DNA of 64,000 nt, taken from the NCBI RefSeq assembly GCF_000241465.1, contig NZ_JH584235.1:62001-126000 (forward strand), given 5' to 3'. Shown one piece after another: positions 38,601 to 46,583 of the stretch. Positions within the stretch are counted from its first letter, which is position 1. Each line of letters starts with the position of its first letter. The notes below the pieces were generated by a model that saw nothing but the letters and a program-made list of their open reading frames with translations, did not search any database and was not told the DNA's origin. The DNA is from Sphingomonas echinoides ATCC 14820 (lineage in GTDB: Bacteria > Pseudomonadota > Alphaproteobacteria > Sphingomonadales > Sphingomonadaceae). A program made the position numbers and the translations under genes.

Positions 38601-38696
38601 GGTGGCGTAATAAGAGGGGGAGGCGGCAACGGGCATTGCGCTTGCCATCAGCGTGGCGAGAAGCGTTACGCGAAACGGAAGCGGCCAGCCGGGCAT
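35649..38696 (-). CDS. Tandem beta-helix (pectate-lyase-3/GH55-like) protein fused to SMP-30-like propeller
   Basis: A 1015-residue exported protein with signal peptide (about 1-25, ending MPVAAS). Two right-handed beta-helix modules each begin with the pectate-lyase-3 pattern: AITVAGTRDGHADDTTALQS with VPSGRYRISRTL (about 38-350), and GARGDDKTDDTAAIQRAI with FPAGRYHVTDTL (about 385-720). The double module is the architecture of GH55 beta-1,3-glucanases. The last ~280 residues resemble SMP-30/gluconolactonase propellers (AADGTLYFVD, GRVYIANGQVFVFAADGAEIGRI). The first metal-ligand Glu expected in the EGP motif is not seen (SGFYAAAGAAI). It is a paralogue of the protein at 41855-44911. A GAGGA site precedes the ATG, directly after a terminator-like hairpin. 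Enzymatic family unassigned. Confidence 0.75.
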   Translation of the reverse strand: MPGWPLPFRVTLLATLMASAMPVAASPSYYATAPDDPRAITVAGTRDGHADDTTALQSAIDAAAAKGGGGIVFVPSGRYRISRTLFVWPGVRVFGVGKTRPILVLGDATPGFQQGLATMVMFAGAKPGATDTAKAYRTPFPPPGSVPFNPDIADANPGTFYPALSNIDFAIGKDNAAATAIRFHAAQHAYLAHIDFDIGSGLAGLYHVANQAQDLHFHGGRYGILTEKPSPAWQFTLLDSSFDGQRESAIREHEASLTLVNVAFRNVPTAIDIDRGYGDWLWGKDVRFENVRNAAVVISNENDVYTQIGFQNAVASATPTFARFRDSGRTVAGAGRAYRVTSFGYGLMVPALGQTGSYRTVMDAAPIPRLPAPPPRAIRPLPPTTSWANVQQQGARGDDKTDDTAAIQRAIDTHRTVYFPAGRYHVTDTLRLRPDSVLVALHPSLTQLILPDGTPPFQGVGSAKALIESARGGDAIVSGLGLFTGGINPRATALLWHAGAQSLVEDVKFQGGHGTDLADGSRFDPYNANHTGDPDPAKRWDAQYPSLWVRGGGGTFANLWSPNTYAQAGMLVSDSDTPGHVYQMSSEHHVRAEFVLDHVAHWEFLAPQTEEEAGESQDAVSFDIRHSHDILIANYHAYRVTRSLKPAPTVVRLTDTRDLHFRNIHVNAESGFGTCDENGCATYLRASKFPYENAIQDVTHGLEVREREFAALDVAVAAAAPAANGTFANAKVEKLASGFYAAAGAAIAADGTLYFVDHHQQRIYAWSRAEGLRVVSDAPLDPVNLAVDRSGSLLVLSSEGRNGTVYSLTPNGDADVRVIPSTPAVDHPGARTVLPVDYWVNGEFKDQLDTRTYTYPTLADMFDRDMRLPKAREYVSPDGSLVLPAYRTFQQGPSNFLGWRFSDALDSYGFTTAEIGGSVFVTNASENKTYRARLAAHGALTDLAPFANRGGESVVSDAQGRVYIANGQVFVFAADGAEIGRIDIPERPLQLLVDNRARKTLFVVTHHAIYSVAIP

Positions 38697-38705
38697 CTCA
38701 TATCC

Positions 38706-38764
38706 TCAAAAGAAACGTCCCGGCCACCGGCCGGGACGAGGAGCCCGACCCACCGGGTCGGGGC
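38706..38764 (-). terminator. Double hairpin with U-tract between receptor and beta-helix gene
   Basis: Hairpin one: CGTCCCGGCC (38716-38725), loop ACC, GGCCGGGACG (38729-38738), a perfect 10-bp stem. Read on the minus strand it is followed at once by TTTCTTTTGA. Hairpin two: CCCGACCC (38744-38751), loop ACC, GGGTCGGG (38755-38762). It sits between the receptor stop and the beta-helix ribosome-binding site, so it should terminate most transcripts after the receptor. Confidence 0.8.
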
Positions 38765-38778
38765 AGGGGACCGTGGTG

Positions 38779-41700
38779 CTAGAAATTGTAGCGTACGCCA
38801 ACCCGGAACAAACGCCCGAGCGTATCGTAAAGCGCCTGATTGACGTCGATGCCGGTATTGGTCTGCGGCGACGGTGCCGGATCATGATCGAGCAGATTGT
38901 CGATCTTGAAATAAGCGTTCAATTTCTTGGTGATGTTGAACGATCCGCCCACGTCGAGATAGAAAGCGCCGGGCATCGTGTTGTTGTCGATCGTCGGGTG
39001 CTGTGTGGTCGAGACCGGGCAGCCGCTGCTGCAAACGACATATTCGTTGCTGTACACACCATCGCTGAACCAACGCTGCTGCACGCTGAGGCTGAACCGA
39101 TCGGTGGTCCAGCTTTCGGTCGTGAGCAATTTCCACGATGGGGTGTTGCCAGCGTTCACGCCCGCGCCCTGTGTCGGGATCGTGCCGGGAACGCCCGGAT
39201 CGGTGATGAAGTTCTTCACATTGGTGGCGAGCCCGCGCAGCACGACGCGGCCCGGCAGGCCGATCTTGGCGACGTCGAATTGATAGCTCGCCTCAATGTC
39301 GAACCCGTCGGTGAAGATCGACGCGAGGTTGAACGCCTGCAGATTGACATAGGGCGCGGTCCCCGCCGGTGGCGTGAGGTTGAACGCGCCACACAGCGTT
39401 GTGATGTTATTGAGGTAGCACAGATTGACTTCCTGCTGCGAATTGAGCGTCGAGATCACGCCGTTGATCTTGATGCGGTAATAATCGAACGACGCGCTGA
39501 AGCCGGGCAGCCAGTGCGGGCGCGACAGCACGATGCCAGCCGTCGTGTTACGCGCGATTTCGGGCTTGAGCGCGGTGTTGCCGATCGCGTTTTGCAGGAT
39601 GGTCAACGTAGCCGGGTCGCCCGGTGCGCGGTTGGGATTGGGGTTGCTGAAGTTCGGCACGGTCGTGGTGATCGGGGCTGCGAACAGTTCCGACAGGTTT
39701 GGCGCACGCACGTCGCGCGAGGTGACTGCGCGCAACCGCACGCCGTCGATCGGCGTGTCCCAGGTGCCGCCGACCTTCCAGGTATAGATCGTGCCCGACG
39801 TGCTGTAATTGGTGACGCGTCCGGCGACGTTCAGGTTCGCGCTGCCCAGCGCATCCGATTTGAGGAAGGGCAGGTTGAGTTCGAGGAAACCTTCAGCGAC
39901 GTGATAGCTGCCGCGACCGGCGTGATAATTGCCGGCGTACCAGTTGTTACCCGCGGTATTGAGCACCGGATCAGCGGGATAGGTGCTGGTATAGGGTGTC
40001 TCGGCCGAAACGCCGTTGCCGTACGGATCGCCCACGACATGGTAGAATTCATTGCGATATTCGGCACCCGCAGCAAACGACACCGGCCCTGCCCACAGGC
40101 TAAGCGGTGAGCCGCTGAAGCTGAAGGCGAGCGCATCCTGCGTCTGGCGGGTGTGCTGGAACGGGCCGTTGGTGGGTTCGATATAAGCGAGCGCCGCCGC
40201 GCTCGGCGGTGTGCCGCCGATGATGTTGATCGGCACGCAGCCATTGGCGCGCGCGACCGGGTCGGCGCAGACGATCTGGCCGTTCAAGCTGATCGCCTGG
40301 ATCGCCGCATTATAGCGCGGGGTCAGCGTGATGTTCTTGACGTGGATGTCGGTGATGTTCTCGCCATGCTCATACGAGAAGTCGTAATGCCACGTCGTGC
40401 CGAACACCGGCACCTTGCCCGTCGCGCCGCCGACGAAGCGATATTGCTTGCGCGTCGGATAGACCGTGATGTTCGCGGGCAACTCGCCATTGCTGCTGCC
40501 GAACTGGAAGCTGGTGATGCCCGCGGTCGCGCAAGCCGCCTGGATCGAGGCGGGGACGAACGGGTTTGAGCATTGCAGCGTCAGGCTCGATTTGGTCGCG
40601 CCGGGGTTGGGCTGGTTCATCGTGTCGACCTGCGCGACGTTGACGGTCGCATAGATCTCGTTGTTCGCGTCGAGGTCGAAGCCGATGCGGCCATAGCCAT
40701 TGTAACGATCCAGCCGCGATTGCAGCGTGGTGCCAATGCCGACATTGCCCGACAGGTCGCCGCCCAAACAGAAGCCGCCTTGCGGGTAGCAGCCCGAGAC
40801 GAGCCCGAACTGTGGCGTGCCCGGTAGGGCCTTGGACGGAACGCCGTTCGAGCCATATTGGAACTGGAACGGAACGCCGTTCACGTCGAACGCCGTGCCC
40901 TGCAACGGCCCGCCCGTGATCAGCCCATATTTGGTATATTGATAAGCCTGCGCATGGTCGCGCACGAGATATTGCGGCGATCCGTCATTGGTCACGTTGC
41001 GGTTGATGAAGGTCGAGGTACGGTACCAGCTGCGTCCGTTGGCGAGCTGCTCGCCAAAGCCGCCGGCCGGAACGCCATCTTCATGGTCATATTCCCCACT
41101 GACTTCGACATGCAGGCGATCGTTGAAGAACGACTTTCCGGCCGCCGCCTGGAACAGATACTGTTTGTTGTCGCCGTAAGTGGTGATGCCGCCCTGGACG
41201 TTCGCCTTGAACCCGACAAAGTGCTTCTCGGTGATGAAGTTGACGACGCCGCCGACCGCATCCGAACCATAAGAAGCCGATGCGCCGCCCGTCACCACAT
41301 CGACGCGCTTGATCAGCAATTGCGGGAACAGGCTGATATCGGGCACGCCCGTCACGTTCGCGCCGACGACGCGCTGGCCGTCGAGCAGCGTCAGCGTCCG
41401 GATCGTGCCGAGCCCGCGCAGGGAGAAGGAGCTCAAGCCCTGCTGTCCGCTCGACGTGCTGTTTGTGCCGGTGGTGACGCCAGTCGACCCCTGCAGCGAG
41501 GGCAATTGCGCGATCGTCGTGAAGACGTTGGGTTCGGCGTTGCGCGCGATATCGACCGCGCCGATCGTCTGGGTCGGGGTCGGCGCGGTGAAGCCGCCGG
41601 TGGTGATGCGCGAGCCGGTGACGACAATGTCCTGCGCGGTATTATCGGCGGTGTCGGCCGGTAGCGTTGCCGGGGGCGGCGGGGCTGCAGGCGTGGTTTG

Positions 41701-41814
41701 CGCCTGGGCCGGTGCCGCGATCGCGATTGCCATTAGCGACGCGAAGCTGGCGGTCAGGAGCGCGGTGCGCCTGCTGCTGGAACCGGGAGTACGGTCTGTG
41801 ATCATGTTGGTCAT
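38779..41814 (-). CDS. TonB-dependent receptor of the gluconate/beta-helix locus
   Basis: A 1011-residue outer-membrane receptor. It has a long signal sequence (SSSRRTALLTASFASLMAIAIAAPAQA), a Pro/Ala linker, a plug start QDIVVTGSRITTGG, the plug core LLIKRVDVVTGGASASYGSDAVGGVVNFI, and a barrel ending in FRVGVRYNF. ATG 41814 is chosen because GTGAGG precedes it at good spacing; the in-frame GTG at 41826 lacks such a site. It lies between two paralogous beta-helix genes on the same strand, 41 bp after the upstream one. The ligand is presumably the saccharide released by those proteins. Cys residues in LCYLNNITTLCG and VCSSGC suggest disulphide-stapled loops. Confidence 0.87.
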   Translation of the reverse strand: MTNMITDRTPGSSSRRTALLTASFASLMAIAIAAPAQAQTTPAAPPPPATLPADTADNTAQDIVVTGSRITTGGFTAPTPTQTIGAVDIARNAEPNVFTTIAQLPSLQGSTGVTTGTNSTSSGQQGLSSFSLRGLGTIRTLTLLDGQRVVGANVTGVPDISLFPQLLIKRVDVVTGGASASYGSDAVGGVVNFITEKHFVGFKANVQGGITTYGDNKQYLFQAAAGKSFFNDRLHVEVSGEYDHEDGVPAGGFGEQLANGRSWYRTSTFINRNVTNDGSPQYLVRDHAQAYQYTKYGLITGGPLQGTAFDVNGVPFQFQYGSNGVPSKALPGTPQFGLVSGCYPQGGFCLGGDLSGNVGIGTTLQSRLDRYNGYGRIGFDLDANNEIYATVNVAQVDTMNQPNPGATKSSLTLQCSNPFVPASIQAACATAGITSFQFGSSNGELPANITVYPTRKQYRFVGGATGKVPVFGTTWHYDFSYEHGENITDIHVKNITLTPRYNAAIQAISLNGQIVCADPVARANGCVPINIIGGTPPSAAALAYIEPTNGPFQHTRQTQDALAFSFSGSPLSLWAGPVSFAAGAEYRNEFYHVVGDPYGNGVSAETPYTSTYPADPVLNTAGNNWYAGNYHAGRGSYHVAEGFLELNLPFLKSDALGSANLNVAGRVTNYSTSGTIYTWKVGGTWDTPIDGVRLRAVTSRDVRAPNLSELFAAPITTTVPNFSNPNPNRAPGDPATLTILQNAIGNTALKPEIARNTTAGIVLSRPHWLPGFSASFDYYRIKINGVISTLNSQQEVNLCYLNNITTLCGAFNLTPPAGTAPYVNLQAFNLASIFTDGFDIEASYQFDVAKIGLPGRVVLRGLATNVKNFITDPGVPGTIPTQGAGVNAGNTPSWKLLTTESWTTDRFSLSVQQRWFSDGVYSNEYVVCSSGCPVSTTQHPTIDNNTMPGAFYLDVGGSFNITKKLNAYFKIDNLLDHDPAPSPQTNTGIDVNQALYDTLGRLFRVGVRYNF

Positions 41815-41854
41815 GGGGATCCTCACCTGTTTTTTGTTGTCGTTCTGATCTGGG

Positions 41855-44800
41855 TCATCCGCCGCCCATGGCGACGGCGTAAAGCGCGTGATGCGTAAGA
41901 ATGAAGAGCGTCGCGTGATCGGTGCCCCCGAAGATCAACTGGAGGGGGCGTTCGGGCACGTCGATCCGGCCGATCTCGCTGCCATCGGGCGCGTAGGCGA
42001 AGATTTGCCCGTTCGCGATGAACACGCGACCCTGGCCGTCGACCGCGACGCTTTCGCCGGCGCGCTCGGCAAAAGGCTTGAGCTCGGAAAGCGTTCCGCC
42101 CGCGCCGACACGTGCGCTGTACGTGCGGCCCTCGGATTCGTTGCTGGCATAGATGCGGGTGCCAACGCGCCCGTGGATCAGGCTATAGGCGTCGAGCGTG
42201 TCGGAGAAGCGCCAGCCGACATGGTCGGGTGTGCCCTGTTGCCACACGCGAAAGGCGGGGAGCACGAGGCTGCCGTCGGGCGAGACATATTCGCGGGGTT
42301 TCGGCGTCCCGGCGTCGCGCGCGAACATTTCCCCGAGCGTGGTGAAATGGTCGGTCCTGGCGTCATAGTGATCGCGGAATTCGCCATTGTTCCACCAATT
42401 GCCGGGGAGCAGCGTCTCCGCATCGCGGTGCGCGGCGACCGGTGTTGCCGTGATGACCGTGACGTCGGTTTTCGACGCAGCAGGGTCGAAGGCATAGACA
42501 CTGCCTTCCGCACCGAGCGAGGATAGCACCAGCACCTTGCCCGAACGCTCGATCGCCAGGTTGACCGGATCGAGCGCAGCGTCGCGGACAATCTCGAGCC
42601 CCGCCGCCGTGCTCCAGCGATAGATTCGCTGGAAGCGATGCTCGACGAAATAGAGCGCGCCCGCAGCATCGACTGCCGCACCCGAGATCGAGAAGAAGCC
42701 GCTTTCGAGTTTGCGTACCGGCCCGGCCCCCGGCACCGGAGCGGGGGCCTCCGCCAGCACCGGCTTGGCGGGAATGTCGAGGGTGGCGAACTCGCGCTCG
42801 CGCACCTCAAGGTGCTGCGTCCTGTCCTGTATCGCATTTTCGAACGGGAATTTGCTGACCCGCAAATAGGTGCCGCAGCCGTCGGCCTGGCAAGTGGCAA
42901 AGCCGCTCTCGGCGTTGATATGGACGTTGCGGAAGCGAATGTCCGACGCATTGGTCAGCTTCACCGCCGACACTGCCGGGTGGAAGGTCCGCGTTACCCG
43001 GTAGCTGTGATAATTGGCGAACAGCAGGTTGCGCGAGTTGCGGATATCGAGCGAGGTCGCATCCATTCCCTCGCCGACTTCCTGTTCGGTCTGCGGTGCG
43101 AGAAATTCCCAATTTTCGACCCCATCGAGCACGATCTCGTTGCGGACATGATGCTCGGCCGAAAGCTGATAGACATGCCCCGGCGTCTTGGTGTCAGACA
43201 CGGTGAAACCAGCCTGGGCGAAGGTGTTGGGCGTCCACACGTCGGCAAAGGTGCCGCCCCCGCCATCGGTCACCCAGATGCTCGGATATTGCGCGTCCCA
43301 GCGATTGTCGGCGACCGGATCGCCGCTATGCGCGTTGCGCGCGCCGAGCGGCAGGCGGTCCGCGGTCGGGGTCCCGCCGCCGCCCATGATCTTGACGTCG
43401 TCGACCAGCGAATCCGCACCCGCTTTCCATAGCAACGCCGAGGCGCGCGGATTGATGCGGCCGGTGAACAGGCCGAGGCCCGACAGGATGTTGCTGCCGC
43501 CCTTGGAGCTTTCGAGGATCGGCACCACGCCGCCGACGCCTGCATGAGCGGGGTTATTGTCGGGCAGGACGAGCTGGGTCAGCGCCGGGTGCAGGCCCAG
43601 CAGCACCGTATCGGGCCGCAGCTTGAGCGTATTGGTGACGCGGTAGAAACCGACCGGGAAATAGAGCACGCGCTGCGTATCGATCGCACGCTGCAGCGCG
43701 GCGGTGTCGTCGGTCGTGGCATCGCCGCGCGCGCCGAGATCGCGGACGTTGTGCCACTCCGCCACGGCGGGCAGCGCGCGGATGGCGTTCGGGCGCGGCG
43801 GGGGCAGGGCGGCGAGCGGCGTCATCTGCACGTCGGTTGCGATCTGGCCGGTCGCGCCGAGCATCGGCACCGCGAGGCCGTGCGAAAAGCGCGCCACGCG
43901 ATATGCGCGCGTTGGCGACGCGACGGTCTTGCCGCTCTCGCGAAACCGCGCAAACACCGGCGTGTCGGTCGCGACGGCATTGTCGAAGCCGATCTGGGTA
44001 AAGACGCTGCCCTCGCGGCTGATGATCACCCCGGCGCGCGACACGCGCTCGAACCGCACATTCTTACCCCACAGCGAGTCGCTATAGCCGGGGTCGATAT
44101 CGACCCCCACCGGCGTGTCGCGGATAGCGACGTTTACGAGCGTGAGGTCGACTTCATGCTCGCGGATCGCGGCGTCGCGCTGATGGTCGAAGCTCGAATC
44201 GATCAGCGTGAACTGCCAGGCGGGCGAGGTCTTTTCGGTGAGGATGCCATAGCGCCCGCCATGGAAGTGGACGTCTTCCATCACGTTGCCCGCCTGATAG
44301 ACGCCGGCCAAAGCCGAGCCCAGGCGAAAGTCCATATGGCTGAGAAAGGCGTGTTGCGCGACGCGGAAGCGCACCGCCGTTGCGGCCGGATTGCCGGCGC
44401 CGATCTCGACGTCGATATTGCTCATCGCCGAATAGAAGGTCGCCGAATTGGCGTCGCGCACGTCGTCGCCACCCTTGCCACTGGGCGGCACCACGGTCGG
44501 CACGGGCACGGCAACCTTGCCGACGGCATATTGGTCGCCGCCGGTGAACACCACCATCGTCACGACGCCGCTTTGAAAGCCCGGTGTCGCATCGGCCAGC
44601 ACCAGCACCGGGCGGGTGGGGCCCACACCCAGGATCCGTACGCCGGGCGGCACCAGGATGCTGTGCGACAGCCGATAACGGCCGGAGGGCAGGAAGACGA
44701 TGCCATTGCCGTCGGTGATGCGCGCCGCGTCGATCGCGCGCTGGATCGCTGCGGTCGCATCGAAACGTCCGTCCTTCGCGCCGCTAACCGTTACCGCGCG

Positions 44801-44911
44801 CGGCTCATTTGGGGCCGTTGCAAGCACCGACCGGGCCGGGGCCGCGCACGTCGCGACCGGGGCCAGCAGCGCCACCGCAGTCGTCGCCAGCATGGCTGCT
44901 CGTCTTTTCAC
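41855..44911 (-). CDS. Tandem beta-helix protein fused to SMP-30-like propeller (paralogue)
   Basis: An exported protein of about 1018 residues, a full-length paralogue of the product at 35649-38696 with the same domain order. The first beta-helix module has AVTVSGAKDGRFDATAAIQR and LPSGRYRLSHSILV; the second has LGARGDATTDDTAALQRAID and FPVGFYRVTNTL; then the propeller (AAGALYFVEHRFQRIYRW and FIANGQIFAYAPDGSEIGRIDV). GTG 44911 gives a normal signal peptide (KRRAAMLATTAVALLAP) with GAGAGG upstream; the frame is open to 44965, but those residues are Arg-rich and not signal-like. As in its paralogue, the Glu ligand expected at the propeller entry is missing. It is the first gene of the minus-strand operon and divergent from gluconate kinase. 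Probably acts on a polysaccharide outside the cell or in the periplasm; substrate unknown. Confidence 0.74.
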   Translation of the reverse strand: MKRRAAMLATTAVALLAPVATCAAPARSVLATAPNEPRAVTVSGAKDGRFDATAAIQRAIDAARITDGNGIVFLPSGRYRLSHSILVPPGVRILGVGPTRPVLVLADATPGFQSGVVTMVVFTGGDQYAVGKVAVPVPTVVPPSGKGGDDVRDANSATFYSAMSNIDVEIGAGNPAATAVRFRVAQHAFLSHMDFRLGSALAGVYQAGNVMEDVHFHGGRYGILTEKTSPAWQFTLIDSSFDHQRDAAIREHEVDLTLVNVAIRDTPVGVDIDPGYSDSLWGKNVRFERVSRAGVIISREGSVFTQIGFDNAVATDTPVFARFRESGKTVASPTRAYRVARFSHGLAVPMLGATGQIATDVQMTPLAALPPPRPNAIRALPAVAEWHNVRDLGARGDATTDDTAALQRAIDTQRVLYFPVGFYRVTNTLKLRPDTVLLGLHPALTQLVLPDNNPAHAGVGGVVPILESSKGGSNILSGLGLFTGRINPRASALLWKAGADSLVDDVKIMGGGGTPTADRLPLGARNAHSGDPVADNRWDAQYPSIWVTDGGGGTFADVWTPNTFAQAGFTVSDTKTPGHVYQLSAEHHVRNEIVLDGVENWEFLAPQTEQEVGEGMDATSLDIRNSRNLLFANYHSYRVTRTFHPAVSAVKLTNASDIRFRNVHINAESGFATCQADGCGTYLRVSKFPFENAIQDRTQHLEVREREFATLDIPAKPVLAEAPAPVPGAGPVRKLESGFFSISGAAVDAAGALYFVEHRFQRIYRWSTAAGLEIVRDAALDPVNLAIERSGKVLVLSSLGAEGSVYAFDPAASKTDVTVITATPVAAHRDAETLLPGNWWNNGEFRDHYDARTDHFTTLGEMFARDAGTPKPREYVSPDGSLVLPAFRVWQQGTPDHVGWRFSDTLDAYSLIHGRVGTRIYASNESEGRTYSARVGAGGTLSELKPFAERAGESVAVDGQGRVFIANGQIFAYAPDGSEIGRIDVPERPLQLIFGGTDHATLFILTHHALYAVAMGGG

Positions 44912-45022
44912 GGTGCTTTGCCTCTCCCCCAACCGACGCCTGCGCGTCTGGCCGATGCTGTGCATAAGCGACCATCATGCGCGTGCCATCCGCGACGATG
45001 GTCGTAGTTCCCAGGCCGATGC

Positions 45023-45079
45023 GCCCTGCAGTATCAGGGCTTATGAAAGGCCCGGGGCCGACGCGGCGCGTCGGGGCCC
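45023..45079 (+). other. Hairpins in the leader between beta-helix operon and gluconate kinase
   Basis: GCCCTG (45023-45028) pairs with CAGGGC (45035-45040), and CCGACGC (45058-45064) with GCGTCGG (45068-45074) around a GGC loop, within the 227-bp divergent region. A TTTT run follows the second stem by about 12 bases. They may be a leader attenuator or operator elements; nothing more specific is visible. Confidence 0.3.
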
Positions 45080-45138
45080 AGTCCGGTTTTGGGGACAGCA
45101 TTTTGCAACGGGCAGTCAGTCACAGCGTGGTCGCGCCG

Positions 45139-45666
45139 ATGGCGGTAATCGTGATGGGCGTCAGCGGCAGTGGCAAGTCCACGCTCGGTGCCCTGCTCGC
45201 ATCCGCGCTGGGTGCGACGTTCCTTGAGGGAGACTCCTTTCACGACGCGGCGGCGGTGGCCAAGATGCGCAGTGGCCAGCCGCTGAACGACGCCGACCGC
45301 TGGCCGTGGCTCGACCGTTTGGGAGCCGCGATCGATGCCGAGGTGCGCGTCAACGGGCTGGTGGTGGCGGCCTGTTCGGCGCTGCGGCGGAGCTATCGCG
45401 ACCGGCTGGTGGCGGCGATCGCCGCGCCGACGCGGTTCATCCTGCTGGACGGCAGCCCGGAGGAACTCCGCCAACGGCTCGCCAATCGCGCTGGGCACTA
45501 TATGCCGAGCAGCCTGCTGGCGAGCCAGCTCTGCACGCTGGAGCGGGTTGCCCCGGACGAGGCGGCGACCACGCTCGACGCCGCCGCCTCGCCCGATCGG
45601 CTCTGTGCGGAAGCGATTGCGTGGTTGGACAGTGGTGGGCCCCCTGCGGAGGAGCAGAAACGATGA
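45139..45666 (+). CDS. gntK: Gluconokinase
   Basis: A 175-residue GntK/IdnK-type kinase that phosphorylates gluconate to 6-phosphogluconate in the cytoplasm, feeding the Entner-Doudoroff or pentose-phosphate route. The Walker A motif (MGVSGSGKST, about 6-15) opens the protein, followed by LEGDSFHDAAAVAKMRSGQPLNDADRWPWL split over two family motifs, VAACSALRRSYRDRL and the GHYMPSSLLASQ lid. The length matches the family (about 170-180). ATG 45139 is chosen because the P-loop follows it directly; an upstream in-frame extension of 54 codons has no domain. The stop overlaps the next ATG (ATGA). Co-located with a GntP permease and GntR regulator. Confidence 0.94.
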   Translation: MAVIVMGVSGSGKSTLGALLASALGATFLEGDSFHDAAAVAKMRSGQPLNDADRWPWLDRLGAAIDAEVRVNGLVVAACSALRRSYRDRLVAAIAAPTRFILLDGSPEELRQRLANRAGHYMPSSLLASQLCTLERVAPDEAATTLDAAASPDRLCAEAIAWLDSGGPPAEEQKR

Positions 45667-46583
45667 AAGGGTGTGTCGGGCTTGCCGTGCTATGCCTGCT
45701 GGCTGGCGCCGTTATGGCGCAGACCCCGGCGCTTGTGCCTGTTGTCGCACCGATCGAGCTTCCGCTTTGGCCGGATGGTCCCCCGGGCGTCGATCCGCTG
45801 CGCGACACGCCCGAGATCGTCGAAAACACCTATGTCCGCAGCGTACATCGCCCCTCGCTCACGTTGTTGCGCGCCGACCCGGCGCACGCCAATGGCGCGG
45901 CGATCATTATCGCGCCCGGCGGTGGCCACCGCATGCTGGTGTGGGCCAATGAAGGGGTGATGCCCGCCCGTGCGCTCAACCGCTTTGGCGTCACGGTGTT
46001 CGTCCTCAAATATCGTCTCGCCCGGGAAACGGGCTCAAACTATCGCATCGAGCGCGACGCGGCGGCCGATGCACGGCGGGCGGTGCGCTTCGTGCGAGCG
46101 CATGCCGCCGACTATGGCGTCGATCCCCGTCGCATCGGTCTGATGGGATTTTCGGCAGGCGGCGAACTTGTGTCGCTTGTCGCCGACAACCCGGCACCGG
46201 CCGAGCCTTTGGGCGATGCGATCGACCAAGTCGATGCGCGGCCTGACTTCCAGATTTTCATCTATCCGGGTCCGCTCGGCGTGCCCGCGCGCGCGGTTGC
46301 AGGAGCGCCGCCAGCGTTCCTGGCCGCCGGGACGCTGGACGCCTGTTGCGCCGAGCCCACGCTCACGCTCTACCAGCAACTGCGCGCCGCGCATGTCTCG
46401 GCGGAACTGCACCTGTTTGCCGATACCGACCATGGCTTCAACGTCGCGGCCCATGCCGAACGCGTTTCGCTGCAGCATTGGCCCGACCGGCTCGCCGACT
46501 GGTTGAGCGATGGCGGCTGGCTTGTGCCCGGCGGCGGCAAGCGCGCGACGCCCAGCAGCACGACCGAATTGTTGCGCAATTAG
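45663..46583 (+). CDS. Exported alpha/beta-hydrolase (acetyl-xylan-esterase/BD-FAE-like)
   Basis: A 306-residue exported hydrolase. It has a signal peptide (MKGCVGLAVLCLLAGAVMAQ), an oxyanion segment IIAPGGGHRML, nucleophile Ser in GFSAGGE, an Asp in the AAGTLDACCAEPT region and a catalytic His in ADTDHGFN. The fold and the LPLWPDGPPG start resemble proteins usually annotated as acetyl esterases or 'endo-1,4-beta-xylanase B-like' alpha/beta hydrolases that deacylate polysaccharides. It is translationally coupled to gluconokinase (4-bp overlap) and its stop overlaps that of the convergent GntR gene by 4 bp. Likely function: removal of acyl groups from the sugar polymer or oligomer used by this locus. 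Confidence 0.85.
   Translation: MKGCVGLAVLCLLAGAVMAQTPALVPVVAPIELPLWPDGPPGVDPLRDTPEIVENTYVRSVHRPSLTLLRADPAHANGAAIIIAPGGGHRMLVWANEGVMPARALNRFGVTVFVLKYRLARETGSNYRIERDAAADARRAVRFVRAHAADYGVDPRRIGLMGFSAGGELVSLVADNPAPAEPLGDAIDQVDARPDFQIFIYPGPLGVPARAVAGAPPAFLAAGTLDACCAEPTLTLYQQLRAAHVSAELHLFADTDHGFNVAAHAERVSLQHWPDRLADWLSDGGWLVPGGGKRATPSSTTELLRN

Noticed and set aside
44912..44965. N-terminal extension of the upstream beta-helix protein.
   Set aside because: The extra 18 residues are Arg-rich and would place the signal peptide internally; GTG 44911 with GAGAGG upstream gives a normal signal sequence.
44977..45138. In-frame 54-codon extension of gluconokinase.
   Set aside because: Family members begin just before the P-loop; the extension covers leader hairpins and has no domain.
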